This document shows, one piece after another, positions 18,719 to 25,964 of a DNA stretch of 64,000 nucleotides; positions within the stretch are counted from its first letter, which is position 1; each line of letters opens with the position of its first letter. This DNA is from Stieleria sp. JC731. GTDB taxonomy: Bacteria > Planctomycetota > Planctomycetia > Pirellulales > Pirellulaceae. Both the position numbers and the translations under genes were made by a program. The stretch spans positions 806,001 to 870,000 of the forward strand of contig NZ_JAJKFQ010000001.1 of the NCBI RefSeq assembly GCF_020966635.1, written 5' to 3'. A model generated the notes under the pieces. That model saw nothing but the letters and a program-made list of their open reading frames with translations, had not been told where the DNA came from and ran no database searches.

Positions 18719-19819
18719 TTAGCGAGTCGCCTTTAGGTGACCAAGAGTGGTTTGTAGGTCACTGAGTGCGGCGGCGTTCTCGGGCAGCGGGCTTGAGTCC
18801 ATCGCGGGAAGCAGGTGTTCCCAGACAAGAGCCAGTTGATTCTGAAGGTTCTTGGTATTTGCGGTCATGACAACAACCGCGTCAGCCTTGGGCATGACCA
18901 CACAGAATTGGCCGTCTTTGCCGTCGCCACGATAGTTGCCATGGCGGCATCGCCAAAACTGGAACCCGTAACCTTGACGCCAGTCCGGGTTGCCGCCACT
19001 GGGGGCGTCAGCGTTTTCGGTTTGTTTGGTGGTCGCCAAGCGAATCCAGTCAGCGGGAATCAGTTGCTTGCCGTCCCACTTTCCCTTTTGCAGATACAGT
19101 TGACCGAACTTCGCGATGTCTTCTGTTTTCAAATACAGACCGTAGCCGCCAAGTGAAACGCCTTGTGGGCTTTGATCCCAGACTGGCTTTTCAATGCCGA
19201 GCGCTTCAAACAACCGCGGTGTCAGATAATCCAACACGGTTTCGCCAGTCACCTTTTGAACAATCGCCGACTGCATGTAAGTTGCCGGCGTGTTGTACAG
19301 AAACTTGGTTCCAGGCTGATGCGGGACCGGAGCCGCCAGGAACTTTTGAACCCAGTGATCGTCTTCGGTTAACCTCGGTAGCGGTTCTTGCCCTGTTGTC
19401 ATTGTCAGCAAGTCACGAACCCGCATCGCTTTTAAGTGATCGGACGGTTCGGCTGGTGCTTGGTCTGGGAAAAAGTCCAGAACGGAGGCATCGATGTCCA
19501 AGTGCCCTTCTTCGACGGCGAGCCCGACAGCGGTGGAGGTAAAGCTTTTGCTGAGTGACCACAGCACGTGTGGTTTATCGGCCGATTCCGGATTCCACCA
19601 ACCTTCGGCGACTACCTTTCCGTGGCGGATCAGCATAAAGCTGTGCATGCTGTCGACGCTTTCGTCGGCGGCTTTGACAAAGTCATTGATGGCGACTGAG
19701 GAGACGCCTTGGGATTCTGGCGTTGCACGGGGCAGCGGCTTCGCGTCGTCTGCCGAAGAGCTTTGTCCGGCCATCGCGACCAGACAAATCGTTGCAAGTA
19801 TTCTGCTGCGTAACCGCAT
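18719..19819 (-). CDS. Exported serine hydrolase, beta-lactamase / class C (EstB-like) family
   Basis: A 366-residue secreted hydrolase of the beta-lactamase-related (class C, 6-aminohexanoate hydrolase/EstB-like) family. The signal peptide is at residues 1-24. The active-site SxxK is S88-L-S-K91 within LWSLSKSFTST; the second catalytic element is the tyrosine in FLYNTPATY; the third conserved strand is GKDGQF near residue 305, replacing the KTG of true beta-lactamases. Length is typical. ATG 19819 was selected because it puts the signal peptide at the terminus; a longer in-frame start at 19873 is not supported. It is followed (convergently) by the YciI gene and preceded by another exported hydrolase gene on the same strand. 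The substrate (ester, amide or peptidoglycan) cannot be told from sequence. Confidence 0.88.
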   Translation of the reverse strand: MRLRSRILATICLVAMAGQSSSADDAKPLPRATPESQGVSSVAINDFVKAADESVDSMHSFMLIRHGKVVAEGWWNPESADKPHVLWSLSKSFTSTAVGLAVEEGHLDIDASVLDFFPDQAPAEPSDHLKAMRVRDLLTMTTGQEPLPRLTEDDHWVQKFLAAPVPHQPGTKFLYNTPATYMQSAIVQKVTGETVLDYLTPRLFEALGIEKPVWDQSPQGVSLGGYGLYLKTEDIAKFGQLYLQKGKWDGKQLIPADWIRLATTKQTENADAPSGGNPDWRQGYGFQFWRCRHGNYRGDGKDGQFCVVMPKADAVVVMTANTKNLQNQLALVWEHLLPAMDSSPLPENAAALSDLQTTLGHLKATR

Positions 19820-19899
19820 GGTTTGAATTCCAAGATGGAGTGATAAGGCAAGCTGTTTTGGGAGACAAACCATTGTAGCGATTGCGGGCAGGAAATTCG

Positions 19900-21258
19900 T
19901 TAATGATCCTGACTTTGTCCCACGTCATCGGATGCCGGCCCGGGGCGTGCTGGGAATGAGACAGCACTGCTGGTCATCATGCCGCGATCGTCCGTCACCG
20001 AGAGGTACCACACGTTGGCGTTTTCGGGGATTTCCGCCGTGACACGGTTTCCAGAAAGCTCCGCCGTTCGAGTCTGCCAAGTTCGATCGACTAAAGGTCC
20101 GTCGTCCGCTGTGAAATTTAGCGATGCCGATCGGATCGATGTTGTCGACATGACCTTTGCCGTGACCCTTTGTCCGCTTATATGGGCATCGTTTATGAGA
20201 GGCAAAGCAGGCTCGTCGCGAAGGTAGTGGTCAATAAAGGCAGCAATCTCGATCGGTTCCCAGCCTGGCCGATGCCCGTGTCGCATCGCCACTTCGATCC
20301 GTAGTTGCTTGGTCCCCGGAACCGCGGCGAAGCTCTTCATGTAACTATCAAGCGGATAATGTTTGTCGTTGGTTCCGTTGACAAACAAGATGGGGACGCG
20401 GCAGCGTGAAAGCCATGCCGACGGATCGTAGTTCTGAATCCAAAACTTTTGCTTTGTCTTCGGCAAGCCATCGATCATGGGCTTTTGTACTGATTCTCCT
20501 TCATACAGAAAGCCACATCCGTAGACCGGGACCGCCGCTTTAAACCTTGAATCGAGTGACGCCGCGAGACAGGTCATGTAGCCGCCCCAGCTGATTCCTG
20601 TGACCGCGGTGCGTTGCTCGTCAACTTCGGGAAAACTTCGGATAAGCGAATGGGCTCTCATCACGGCTGCAACCGCATGAACTTGCCAGTCATCGCTAAG
20701 GTCTTCGCCACACGTTTCAAATTTGTGGTGGTGATCCGCTTCGGGGCCTCCACGTTCGAGTCGAGTTCGCTCGACTCGGATGTTCGGGATGAAACGTCCA
20801 CTCTCTTCATCAAACTGTGGAGCTTCGGGGCGCCGGCCAGAAAGGTCCATCGCGATCGCGGCATATCCTCGCTCTGCCCATAGGTGAACCCATTCTGCAA
20901 ATGCGGTCCCGCCACCACCGTGGATCAAGACGACCGCAGGTAAGTCATGGTCTAGGTCTTCATCGCCATGGATCGAGCCGGGGGTGGCGTAGAAAGCAAA
21001 CACGTCGGTCGGCTCATCCTGATAGGACTCGTTTTGATAAGTCAGCGAGCGAATCGGGCTTTGGTCATCAAGCCATTTCATCGGCGGTGACGTTTGCCAT
21101 TGGCCAAGATTCCAGACGACGTTCAATCGCGTCGCATCAGCGGTGTCCTGGGCCGATAGAGATTGGGCCGATAGAGATGTCGTCGCTAGAACAGATGTGG
21201 TGACAACGCACCAGATCAGGCAATGACAGGTCGCATTTAGAAAATAATGTCGATGCAT
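19900..21258 (-). CDS. Exported alpha/beta hydrolase (dienelactone hydrolase / acetyl xylan esterase / prolyl oligopeptidase-like)
   Basis: A 452-residue exported alpha/beta hydrolase. The N-terminal hydrophobic stretch (about 8-34) looks like a signal peptide. The oxyanion-hole segment is IHGGGG; the nucleophile elbow is GISWGGYM (Ser); the acid is in VNGTNDKHYP (Asp); the base is in MRHGHRPGW (His). Together they form a complete triad in the expected order. After the core (ending near residue 350) there is a C-terminal beta-sandwich-like extension of ~90 residues (residues ~355-440) resembling the add-on seen in planctomycete acetylxylan-esterase-like proteins. The start codon is ATG 21258. 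It lies just upstream of the serine hydrolase gene (80 bp gap), so they may be co-transcribed. A carbohydrate-ester substrate is plausible but not shown. Confidence 0.85.
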   Translation of the reverse strand: MHRHYFLNATCHCLIWCVVTTSVLATTSLSAQSLSAQDTADATRLNVVWNLGQWQTSPPMKWLDDQSPIRSLTYQNESYQDEPTDVFAFYATPGSIHGDEDLDHDLPAVVLIHGGGGTAFAEWVHLWAERGYAAIAMDLSGRRPEAPQFDEESGRFIPNIRVERTRLERGGPEADHHHKFETCGEDLSDDWQVHAVAAVMRAHSLIRSFPEVDEQRTAVTGISWGGYMTCLAASLDSRFKAAVPVYGCGFLYEGESVQKPMIDGLPKTKQKFWIQNYDPSAWLSRCRVPILFVNGTNDKHYPLDSYMKSFAAVPGTKQLRIEVAMRHGHRPGWEPIEIAAFIDHYLRDEPALPLINDAHISGQRVTAKVMSTTSIRSASLNFTADDGPLVDRTWQTRTAELSGNRVTAEIPENANVWYLSVTDDRGMMTSSAVSFPARPGPASDDVGQSQDH

Positions 21259-21424
21259 TGTGACTTTGATTGTCGCCTTTCACTCTGTGGAAGGCGTGTT
21301 CTTTCTGGCTGGTTCGCGGAGTCGAAGGCGACGTTTGGAGAGACCGAATCTGAGAATCAATAAGTCGCCATTTTAAAGTGGCCCGGTCATTCAAGTGGCC
21401 TGTCAGATGCCTAAACCAAACCGA

Positions 21425-22009
21425 TCAGCGATCAAGAAAGCTTTGATCGAGTTGGTTGTTGTGCGTCATGGTGTCTTGAAACGTATTGGGCAGCCACTGT
21501 TGAAAAAACGTGATCGCTTCCGGGTCTTGGGTGAACCCGCTTAGCGTGTATTTTCCGATCGCGGCGCCGCCACAGGCATAGTAACCGATCGATCCACCAC
21601 CGATCGCAATGATACCCAGTGCCGCACCACCGATTGCGATCAATCCGAGTGCCAAGCCGCCGATCGCCAGGGTACCGATCGCCAGTCCGCCAACTGCTGC
21701 GGTCAGCCCGATCGCGCAGCCGCCGAGAGAAATCAACCCGATTGCCAAACCTCCGATTGCGATCACGCCCCTCGCTATCCCCCCCAACGCGATCACTCCC
21801 GTGGCAACGTCTCCGATCGCGATGATGCCTCGCGCATGTCCAAAGTTCTTACCTTCGTTTGCGTCAGGTCCGAACGCGATGTCGTAGAGCGGCACGCCGG
21901 CAATCTTTGATCTGGACTGCTTCCGATACCCGTTGCTGGGTGTGAAATGGGTTGTTTCGACCACGGCAGACTCCAACGGGTTGGCGTGACGGATGCGACG
22001 AAGCACCAA
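21425..22009 (-). CDS. Decapeptide-repeat, glycine/alanine/isoleucine-rich protein of unknown function
   Basis: A protein of up to 194 residues. Residues 1-60 are ordinary and basic; residues 61-151 are nine tandem units of about ten residues with consensus G-[VIL]-I-A-[IL]-G-G-x-A-[IL] (one unit has 11). The block contains almost no charged residue. The tail (152-194) is polar and Gln/Asn-rich. The regular hydrophobic/glycine alternation suggests a narrow beta-solenoid or a membrane-associated stack, but I recognise no named family. In-frame start candidates are TTG 22009 and GTG 22006; no ATG exists upstream of the repeats, and an in-frame stop precedes 22009. An opposite-strand open frame over the repeats is a by-product of the repeat composition. 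Confidence 0.7.
   Translation of the reverse strand: MVLRRIRHANPLESAVVETTHFTPSNGYRKQSRSKIAGVPLYDIAFGPDANEGKNFGHARGIIAIGDVATGVIALGGIARGVIAIGGLAIGLISLGGCAIGLTAAVGGLAIGTLAIGGLALGLIAIGGAALGIIAIGGGSIGYYACGGAAIGKYTLSGFTQDPEAITFFQQWLPNTFQDTMTHNNQLDQSFLDR
21557..21829 (-). repeat. Nine coding repeats of about 30 bp (decapeptide repeats)
   Basis: DNA-level units of about 30 bp encode the G-x-I-A-x-G-G-x-A-x decapeptides. Units are diverged in third positions, so the repeat is old and kept at the protein level rather than a recent slippage product. Confidence 0.8.
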
Positions 22010-22363
22010 AGCATCTTATGACAAGCGAAGCTGCATCGGTTGGTTTACAAAGGCTTGGTGACAACGAATGATCAATTGGCAGTGGTACGCCATGTCAGGG
22101 CGTGCTTCATATTTGCCCTGCTTGATTTGTAAAATGCAGCCCCGTGGGTACCGCACATGTCGTCTGCGTCCGTCCCATTTTTTTGGATGGAGGTACTCGA
22201 CAATCTGTTAGACTGATTTCGTTGACCGAGAGGGCGCTTCAAAGCAAGCTTCCTGCTGCAGTTTGATCGATTGCCGAACTTTCTATTCGACATTGCTGCG
22301 TGTACTTGCTACCTGTCTCCGTCAGCCCTGATCTTTTCTGCTTCTCTTGTCGGGGGACATGCC
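22010..22363. other. Divergent intergenic region (about 350 bp)
   Basis: This region lies between the decapeptide-repeat gene (minus strand) and the small zinc-ribbon-like gene (plus strand). It contains no supported gene. It is mixed in composition and presumably holds both promoters; I could not place them with confidence. Confidence 0.45.
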
Positions 22364-22666
22364 ATGCATGAAGTGCCAGACGAATCCGTCGGTTTATGTG
22401 ATCGATGTCTGAAAGAACTTTATCAAGGGCGAGGCGAATACTACGAAGTCGACATCAATGCCCGAGTCGATTCGTCGCCACCGATCTTGGATTCTCCCAA
22501 TCAGCTTTCGCTTGAAGAAATCGAGTTGGAATGGGGCAAGGTGATTCAGCAGATGGAATCGACCCCACGAGTGGATGCTGAGAATCAAGTGTTCTGCCGT
22601 CGCAGGATGCTACTGTGTTCTCCATGCTTTCAAGTGTGGATCGACAATCCGTCTGGCGGCCAGTAA
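22364..22666 (+). CDS. Small CxxC...CxxC hypothetical protein
   Basis: A 100-residue protein with a CDRC pair near the N-terminus (residues ~12-15) and a CSPC pair near the C-terminus (residues ~87-90), which together could bind one zinc ion. Between them is an acidic, proline-containing stretch with the helical segment LSLEEIELEWGKVIQQM. ATG 22364 is preceded by GGGGGA at about 8 bases, a good ribosome binding site; an upstream in-frame start at 22271 has none. I do not recognise a family. The gene is followed immediately by the 101-bp repeat array, which begins only 13 bases after its stop codon. Confidence 0.65.
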   Translation: MHEVPDESVGLCDRCLKELYQGRGEYYEVDINARVDSSPPILDSPNQLSLEEIELEWGKVIQQMESTPRVDAENQVFCRRRMLLCSPCFQVWIDNPSGGQ

Positions 22667-22679
22667 GCGATCTAAATCA

Positions 22680-23310
22680 AGCAACCGTCGCTAGCGCGAT
22701 CACGGCTCAGTTTGTTAGATCCATCAGCCGCCACGCGCTAGCGTGCGGTTATGTGCGCAGGATGGATCAGCATTTAATCCAGCAACCGTCGCTAGCGCGA
22801 TTCCGGCTCAGTTTGATAGATCTATCAGCCGCCACGCGCTAGCGTGCGGTTATCCCCGGGGTCTACCGTACCGTCGTCTTCGCGATGGCATATCCGACCG
22901 CTGGCACCCTCACCCCCGGCCCCTCTCCCTCAAAACCTTCGCGGGAAGTTCCATTGGGATGTCAGCGTTGTTATCGCGAAGGCTTTGAAGGAGAGGGGAG
23001 CCAGTGTGGTTTAGGACAACCTACTGCTTCAACATCCATCATATGTGCGCAGGATGGGGCAGCATTAAACCCAGCAACCGTCGCTAGCGCGATCACGGCT
23101 CAGTTTGATAGATCTATCAGCCGCCACGCGCTAGCGTGCGGTTACGGGCGCAGGATGGGTCAGCATTTAATCCAGCAACCGTCGCTAGCGCGATCACGGC
23201 TCAGTTTGATAGATCTATCAGCCGCCACGCGCTAGCGTGCGATTATGTGTGCAGGATGGATCAGCATTTAATCCCGAAACCGTCGCTAACGCGATCACGG
23301 CTCAGCCGTC
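22680..23310. repeat. Array of 101-bp palindrome-containing repeats, interrupted by an insertion
   Basis: Units start at 22680, 22781, 23073, 23174 and 23275 (the last is truncated at about 23310). Each unit begins AGCAACCGTCGCTAGCGCGA, continues through the perfect 12-bp palindrome GATAGATCTATC (GTTAGATCCATC in the first copy) and then CCACGCGCTAGCGTGCGGTTA, and ends GCGCAGGATGGATCAGCATTTAATCC. GCTAGCGCG and CGCGCTAGC form a hairpin within each unit. Spacing is exactly 101 bp except between units 2 and 3 (292 bp), where a 191-bp insertion lies. Short open frames across the array only translate the repeat and are not genes. Confidence 0.95.
22854..23044. mobile_element. 191-bp palindromic insertion splitting repeat unit 2
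   Basis: Removing 22854-23044 restores an exact 101-bp repeat unit (292 - 191 = 101). The trinucleotide TAT occurs at both junctions and could be a target duplication. Inside is a 23-bp inverted repeat with two mismatches: left arm 22921-22943, right arm 22975-22997, loop 31 bp. The arms contain CCCTCTCC and a CTTCGCG core. The arm sequence resembles the CCCTCACCCCCGGCCCCTCTCCC type of dispersed palindromic element seen in many bacterial genomes. It encodes no transposase, so it would be a non-autonomous (REP/MITE-like) element. Confidence 0.7.
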
Positions 23311-23441
23311 GTAACTTGATCTGAACCTCGGTTGAAATCTGTCTTGTCTGGCTGGGCGAACCGTTCTATTTATGGATCTTCGCCCCTGCATCTTCGTATG
23401 AAGATTTGATTTGCTAGCAAGAAAAGTCGGAATGTGGTCCG

Positions 23442-24152
23442 GTGATTAAGCGTTTATTTTCATATGTGCTCATTGGTTATGTCAGGCTCCTTCAGCTGAC
23501 TTGTCGAATCCGACCGATCAATGATCCGCGTGCTGAGATTCGCAACCAAGGTCAGACCTACATCTACGCTGCATTACACGCGCAGCAGCTTGCCACGGTC
23601 GTTCCGGCTGAACCTGGAACGGGCGCATTGGTTTCGCGCAGCGAAGACGGTGAACTGATCGCCAAGGTTCTCGAAAAGTGCGGCGTGATCCCGATCCGTG
23701 GCAGCGGTGGCGCCCGGCGCAAAGGTGGAGCGGCAGCTCTGCTGGCACTCGTCAATCATGTGCAGAGTGACTCGCCGGCATACTTGGCAGTCGACGGGCC
23801 CAAAGGACCACGCGGAAAAGTTCACCCTGGTGTCGCAATGCTTTCGCAAAAAACGGGCGTGCCAGTACTCCCGTTGTCCTTCATTCCGACATCGCGTGTG
23901 GTCATCAAGCGTTCTTGGGATCGAATGCAAATCCCGCTTCCGTTTTCACGGATCGACTGCTGTTTTGGCGAGCCGATTTATCCGCAGCCGGATGAACCGG
24001 TCAGTGAGCATGCCGATCGCATTCGGTTGGCACTATTAAAGCTGGAAGGCGAAACCGATCCAGAAGAGGCGCGGCACTCTTGTTTGGTTAAGAAGCGTTC
24101 GAAGCAGACCAAGTCTCAAGCGTCGGATTCGCTTGAACGAGTTGCCGCTTAG
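23442..24152 (+). CDS. DUF374 lysophospholipid acyltransferase-family protein
   Basis: A 236-residue protein of the DUF374 group of the lysophospholipid acyltransferase superfamily, thought to transfer acyl chains to lipid A-like or other envelope lipids at the inner membrane. Seen: a hydrophobic N-terminus, the ALHAQQ segment at residues 44-49 (position of the HxxR/HxxxxD active-site motif), SRSEDGELIAKVLEKCG with IPIRGSGGARR at residues 65-92, and the hallmark DGPKGPR at 118-124 followed by GVAMLSQKTGVPVLPL. Length and motif order fit the family. The start is GTG 23442. It is convergent with the TraB-like gene downstream (22-bp gap). The preceding region is the repeat array. The exact acyl acceptor is unknown. 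Confidence 0.88.
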   Translation: MIKRLFSYVLIGYVRLLQLTCRIRPINDPRAEIRNQGQTYIYAALHAQQLATVVPAEPGTGALVSRSEDGELIAKVLEKCGVIPIRGSGGARRKGGAAALLALVNHVQSDSPAYLAVDGPKGPRGKVHPGVAMLSQKTGVPVLPLSFIPTSRVVIKRSWDRMQIPLPFSRIDCCFGEPIYPQPDEPVSEHADRIRLALLKLEGETDPEEARHSCLVKKRSKQTKSQASDSLERVAA

Positions 24153-24174
24153 CGATTGCTTTTCGCCTGGGCGA

Positions 24175-25128
24175 TTACTCCGACGCGTTCAATTTCCAGG
24201 CATCAAGCCAAGTCGTCTTGGTGGTTTTCATCCCAAAATCCTTTTCAAGGCGATCGGCCATGTCGCTGAGGTGCCCAGCGCCATAGAAAACCGCGATCGA
24301 CTTTTTGCCGTCGGCGAGTTCTTCGCGAAGGATCTCAAACGCCTTGGCATTGCGTCCTTTGATCAAAGTGTTTTCGCCATTGGCATCGTTGATTCCAGCT
24401 GTCACCGCTTCCATGTCGATCAACTGTTTGGCCATCGCGTTTTTCATTGCTGTGGGTCGATCGTTGCTAAATAGCGCCATCAAGACACCGACATCCCCGC
24501 CCGATTTAGCTTGAGTTGCCAAGCCTGCTCCCATCATGCGGGCGAGCATTTTGACAACGCTGTCGCCACGGCGTTCCAGGTCTTCGGAGAATTCTTCCGG
24601 GCTCATGTCGGCATGGCGAAAGTTCTCGGCCATGTAATCGATCCGTTCCAATTGATACTCCAAGTTCAGCATGTCTTTCATGCCTGACTGCATGGACGCA
24701 ACGATCGAACGACGGTTCTTGAGGTCTTCCGGTTTGATGCGTGTTCCGTCTGGAGCAACGAGTTCGTAGAGCACCGATTCGTATTTACCGAGTCGGTCGT
24801 TTAAGTCTCGGTAGTAGTCTCGTTCGCCGATGTGGACCACACCGACCAAATCCACGATCGCACCGTCATATCGGGTGCCAGGTTTCCCTTCATAACGCAC
24901 GATCGCCGTTTGAAGAGCAAGTTTCCGACCGTGTTCGTCTTTGAGGATCCGGAGGTATTTTTCCCCTTCGCTCGCAGCGGATTCGTTCGGCTGATCTGAT
25001 TCCGCCTCGGTCTCTTTCGCAGCTTCCGTTTTGGTTTGGCCTTTTGCGGACGATGGCTTGATCAGCGAAGTTGCTGCAAAGGCGGCAAGGATGACGGCCA
25101 GGGCGGTGGGGGGAAGGGAAAATCGCAT
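24175..25128 (-). CDS. Exported TraB/GumN (Tiki-like) family protein
   Basis: A 317-residue protein with an N-terminal signal peptide (residues 1-28) and an acidic, low-complexity linker (about 32-55). The conserved TraB/PrgY/GumN features are all present: GVVHIG (His 99) in the first strand, LYELVAPDG (Glu 122), and the C-terminal IAVFYGAGHLSDM. These are the metal-binding/catalytic-type motifs shared with Tiki-type metalloproteases. ATG 25128 is favoured over TTG 25146 because it fits a normal signal peptide. It would act in the periplasm or outer compartment. The substrate is unknown; some relatives degrade or bind peptides. Confidence 0.85.
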   Translation of the reverse strand: MRFSLPPTALAVILAAFAATSLIKPSSAKGQTKTEAAKETEAESDQPNESAASEGEKYLRILKDEHGRKLALQTAIVRYEGKPGTRYDGAIVDLVGVVHIGERDYYRDLNDRLGKYESVLYELVAPDGTRIKPEDLKNRRSIVASMQSGMKDMLNLEYQLERIDYMAENFRHADMSPEEFSEDLERRGDSVVKMLARMMGAGLATQAKSGGDVGVLMALFSNDRPTAMKNAMAKQLIDMEAVTAGINDANGENTLIKGRNAKAFEILREELADGKKSIAVFYGAGHLSDMADRLEKDFGMKTTKTTWLDAWKLNASE

Positions 25129-25515
25129 GGTCAGTTTGATTGCCAAAGGAAGTTTGCGTTGCGTTTAGTTAAGCATAGCGCTCTGAAAGGATCGCGGCAA
25201 CTTAAGGCGTCATTCGTGCGGTTTTTGTGAATCTTGGGGGATGGGTCGGCACGAATCTTTTGATCGGGATTATCCTGTAGACGGCGACAGGTTTGAGTCG
25301 AAATCAAGCCCTTTTCTAGTCGATCGAAGTCCAGTGGCGTTGCGAGACGGTTTAAAACCGCGACCGTTTCAGTGGCATTTTCCCTGGTCCCGTGTTGCCG
25401 AGTCCGGACCGGGGCGCTTCTTTGGCGAGGAAAATCGGTCCGGTTGACCGACGGATTTCGTCAACGCCGCCAGTCGGAAATTACATTCTGGGAGCTTATC
25501 CAACGAGTTGGTGCC
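25129..25515. other. Divergent intergenic region (about 390 bp)
   Basis: This region lies between the TraB-like gene and the small 75-residue gene. An in-frame open extension upstream of 25516 (back to 25372) is Arg/Trp-rich and unlike a real N-terminus, so I treat it as non-coding. No repeats or hairpins are obvious. Confidence 0.5.
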
Positions 25516-25743
25516 ATGGAATTCATTGAACTAACGGGGAAGACCCTCTTGGACATCGTCAACGAGGGCGAAATCGATTTCAAGCAACTGCACGATGCCG
25601 GCGTCAAAGGTGATTCGATTGTGCGGATTAATAAGTTTGGCGAGATTGAACTGCGTGCAAAGTCAGAGTGGACTTTGGTGGGCGGCTTGATCGGAAACTT
25701 TGAAGAACGCTTGCACAAGCTGACCGGATTGGACTGGGTCTAG
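25516..25743 (+). CDS. Small hypothetical protein (75 aa)
   Basis: A short acidic, well-packed protein starting MEFIELTGKTLLDI, with alternating helices and strands (DFKQLHDAGVKGDSIVRINKFGEIELR) and a C-terminal amphipathic helix ending LDWV. Base and codon use match neighbouring genes, and it has the look of a conserved small globular domain, but I do not recognise a family. The N-terminal FIELTGKTLLDIVNEGE recalls planctomycete small proteins often annotated as hypothetical. Its last 13 bases and the stop codon are the first unit of an eightfold 16-bp tandem repeat, so its C-terminus lies inside a repeat tract. Confidence 0.7.
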   Translation: MEFIELTGKTLLDIVNEGEIDFKQLHDAGVKGDSIVRINKFGEIELRAKSEWTLVGGLIGNFEERLHKLTGLDWV

Positions 25744-25855
25744 ATTGGACTGGGTCTAGATTGGACTGGGTCTAGATTGGACTGGGTCTAGATTGGACTG
25801 GGTCTAGATTGGACTGGGTCTAGATTGGACTGGGTCTAGATTGGACTGGGTCTAG
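25728..25855. repeat. Eight perfect 16-bp tandem repeats at a stop codon
   Basis: The unit TTGGACTGGGTCTAGA is repeated eight times without variation. The first copy encodes the final LDWV of the preceding gene plus its TAG stop. Because 16 is not a multiple of three, every added copy shifts frame, but the stop in copy 1 protects the protein. The perfect identity shows recent expansion, probably by slippage. It is not CRISPR-like: there are no spacers. Confidence 0.98.
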
Positions 25856-25964
25856 CAACGGCATCGTGTCTACTAACGACACTGTCAGCAGACTTGGTGA
25901 AGTGAGATCGCCTAGTGAGATCGCTCGGCGAGTTGAGCTTGCCAGTTTTGCCTGAAGGCCTTTC

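Noticed and set aside
21609-21887. Plus-strand repetitive open frame opposite the decapeptide-repeat gene
   Set aside because: Its proline/alanine repeats are the complement of the coding repeats; the minus-strand frame has the structured unit pattern.
22680-23310. CRISPR array
   Set aside because: The units are 101 bp, contiguous, and have no unique spacers of constant size; no cas genes are nearby.
22615-23324. Several small plus-strand open frames in the 101-bp array with the repeated peptide SLARSRLSLIDLSAATR
   Set aside because: They only translate the DNA repeat units and have no ribosome binding sites.
25728-25855. CRISPR or phage attachment site
   Set aside because: It is a perfect direct tandem repeat with no spacers and no integrase or tRNA nearby.
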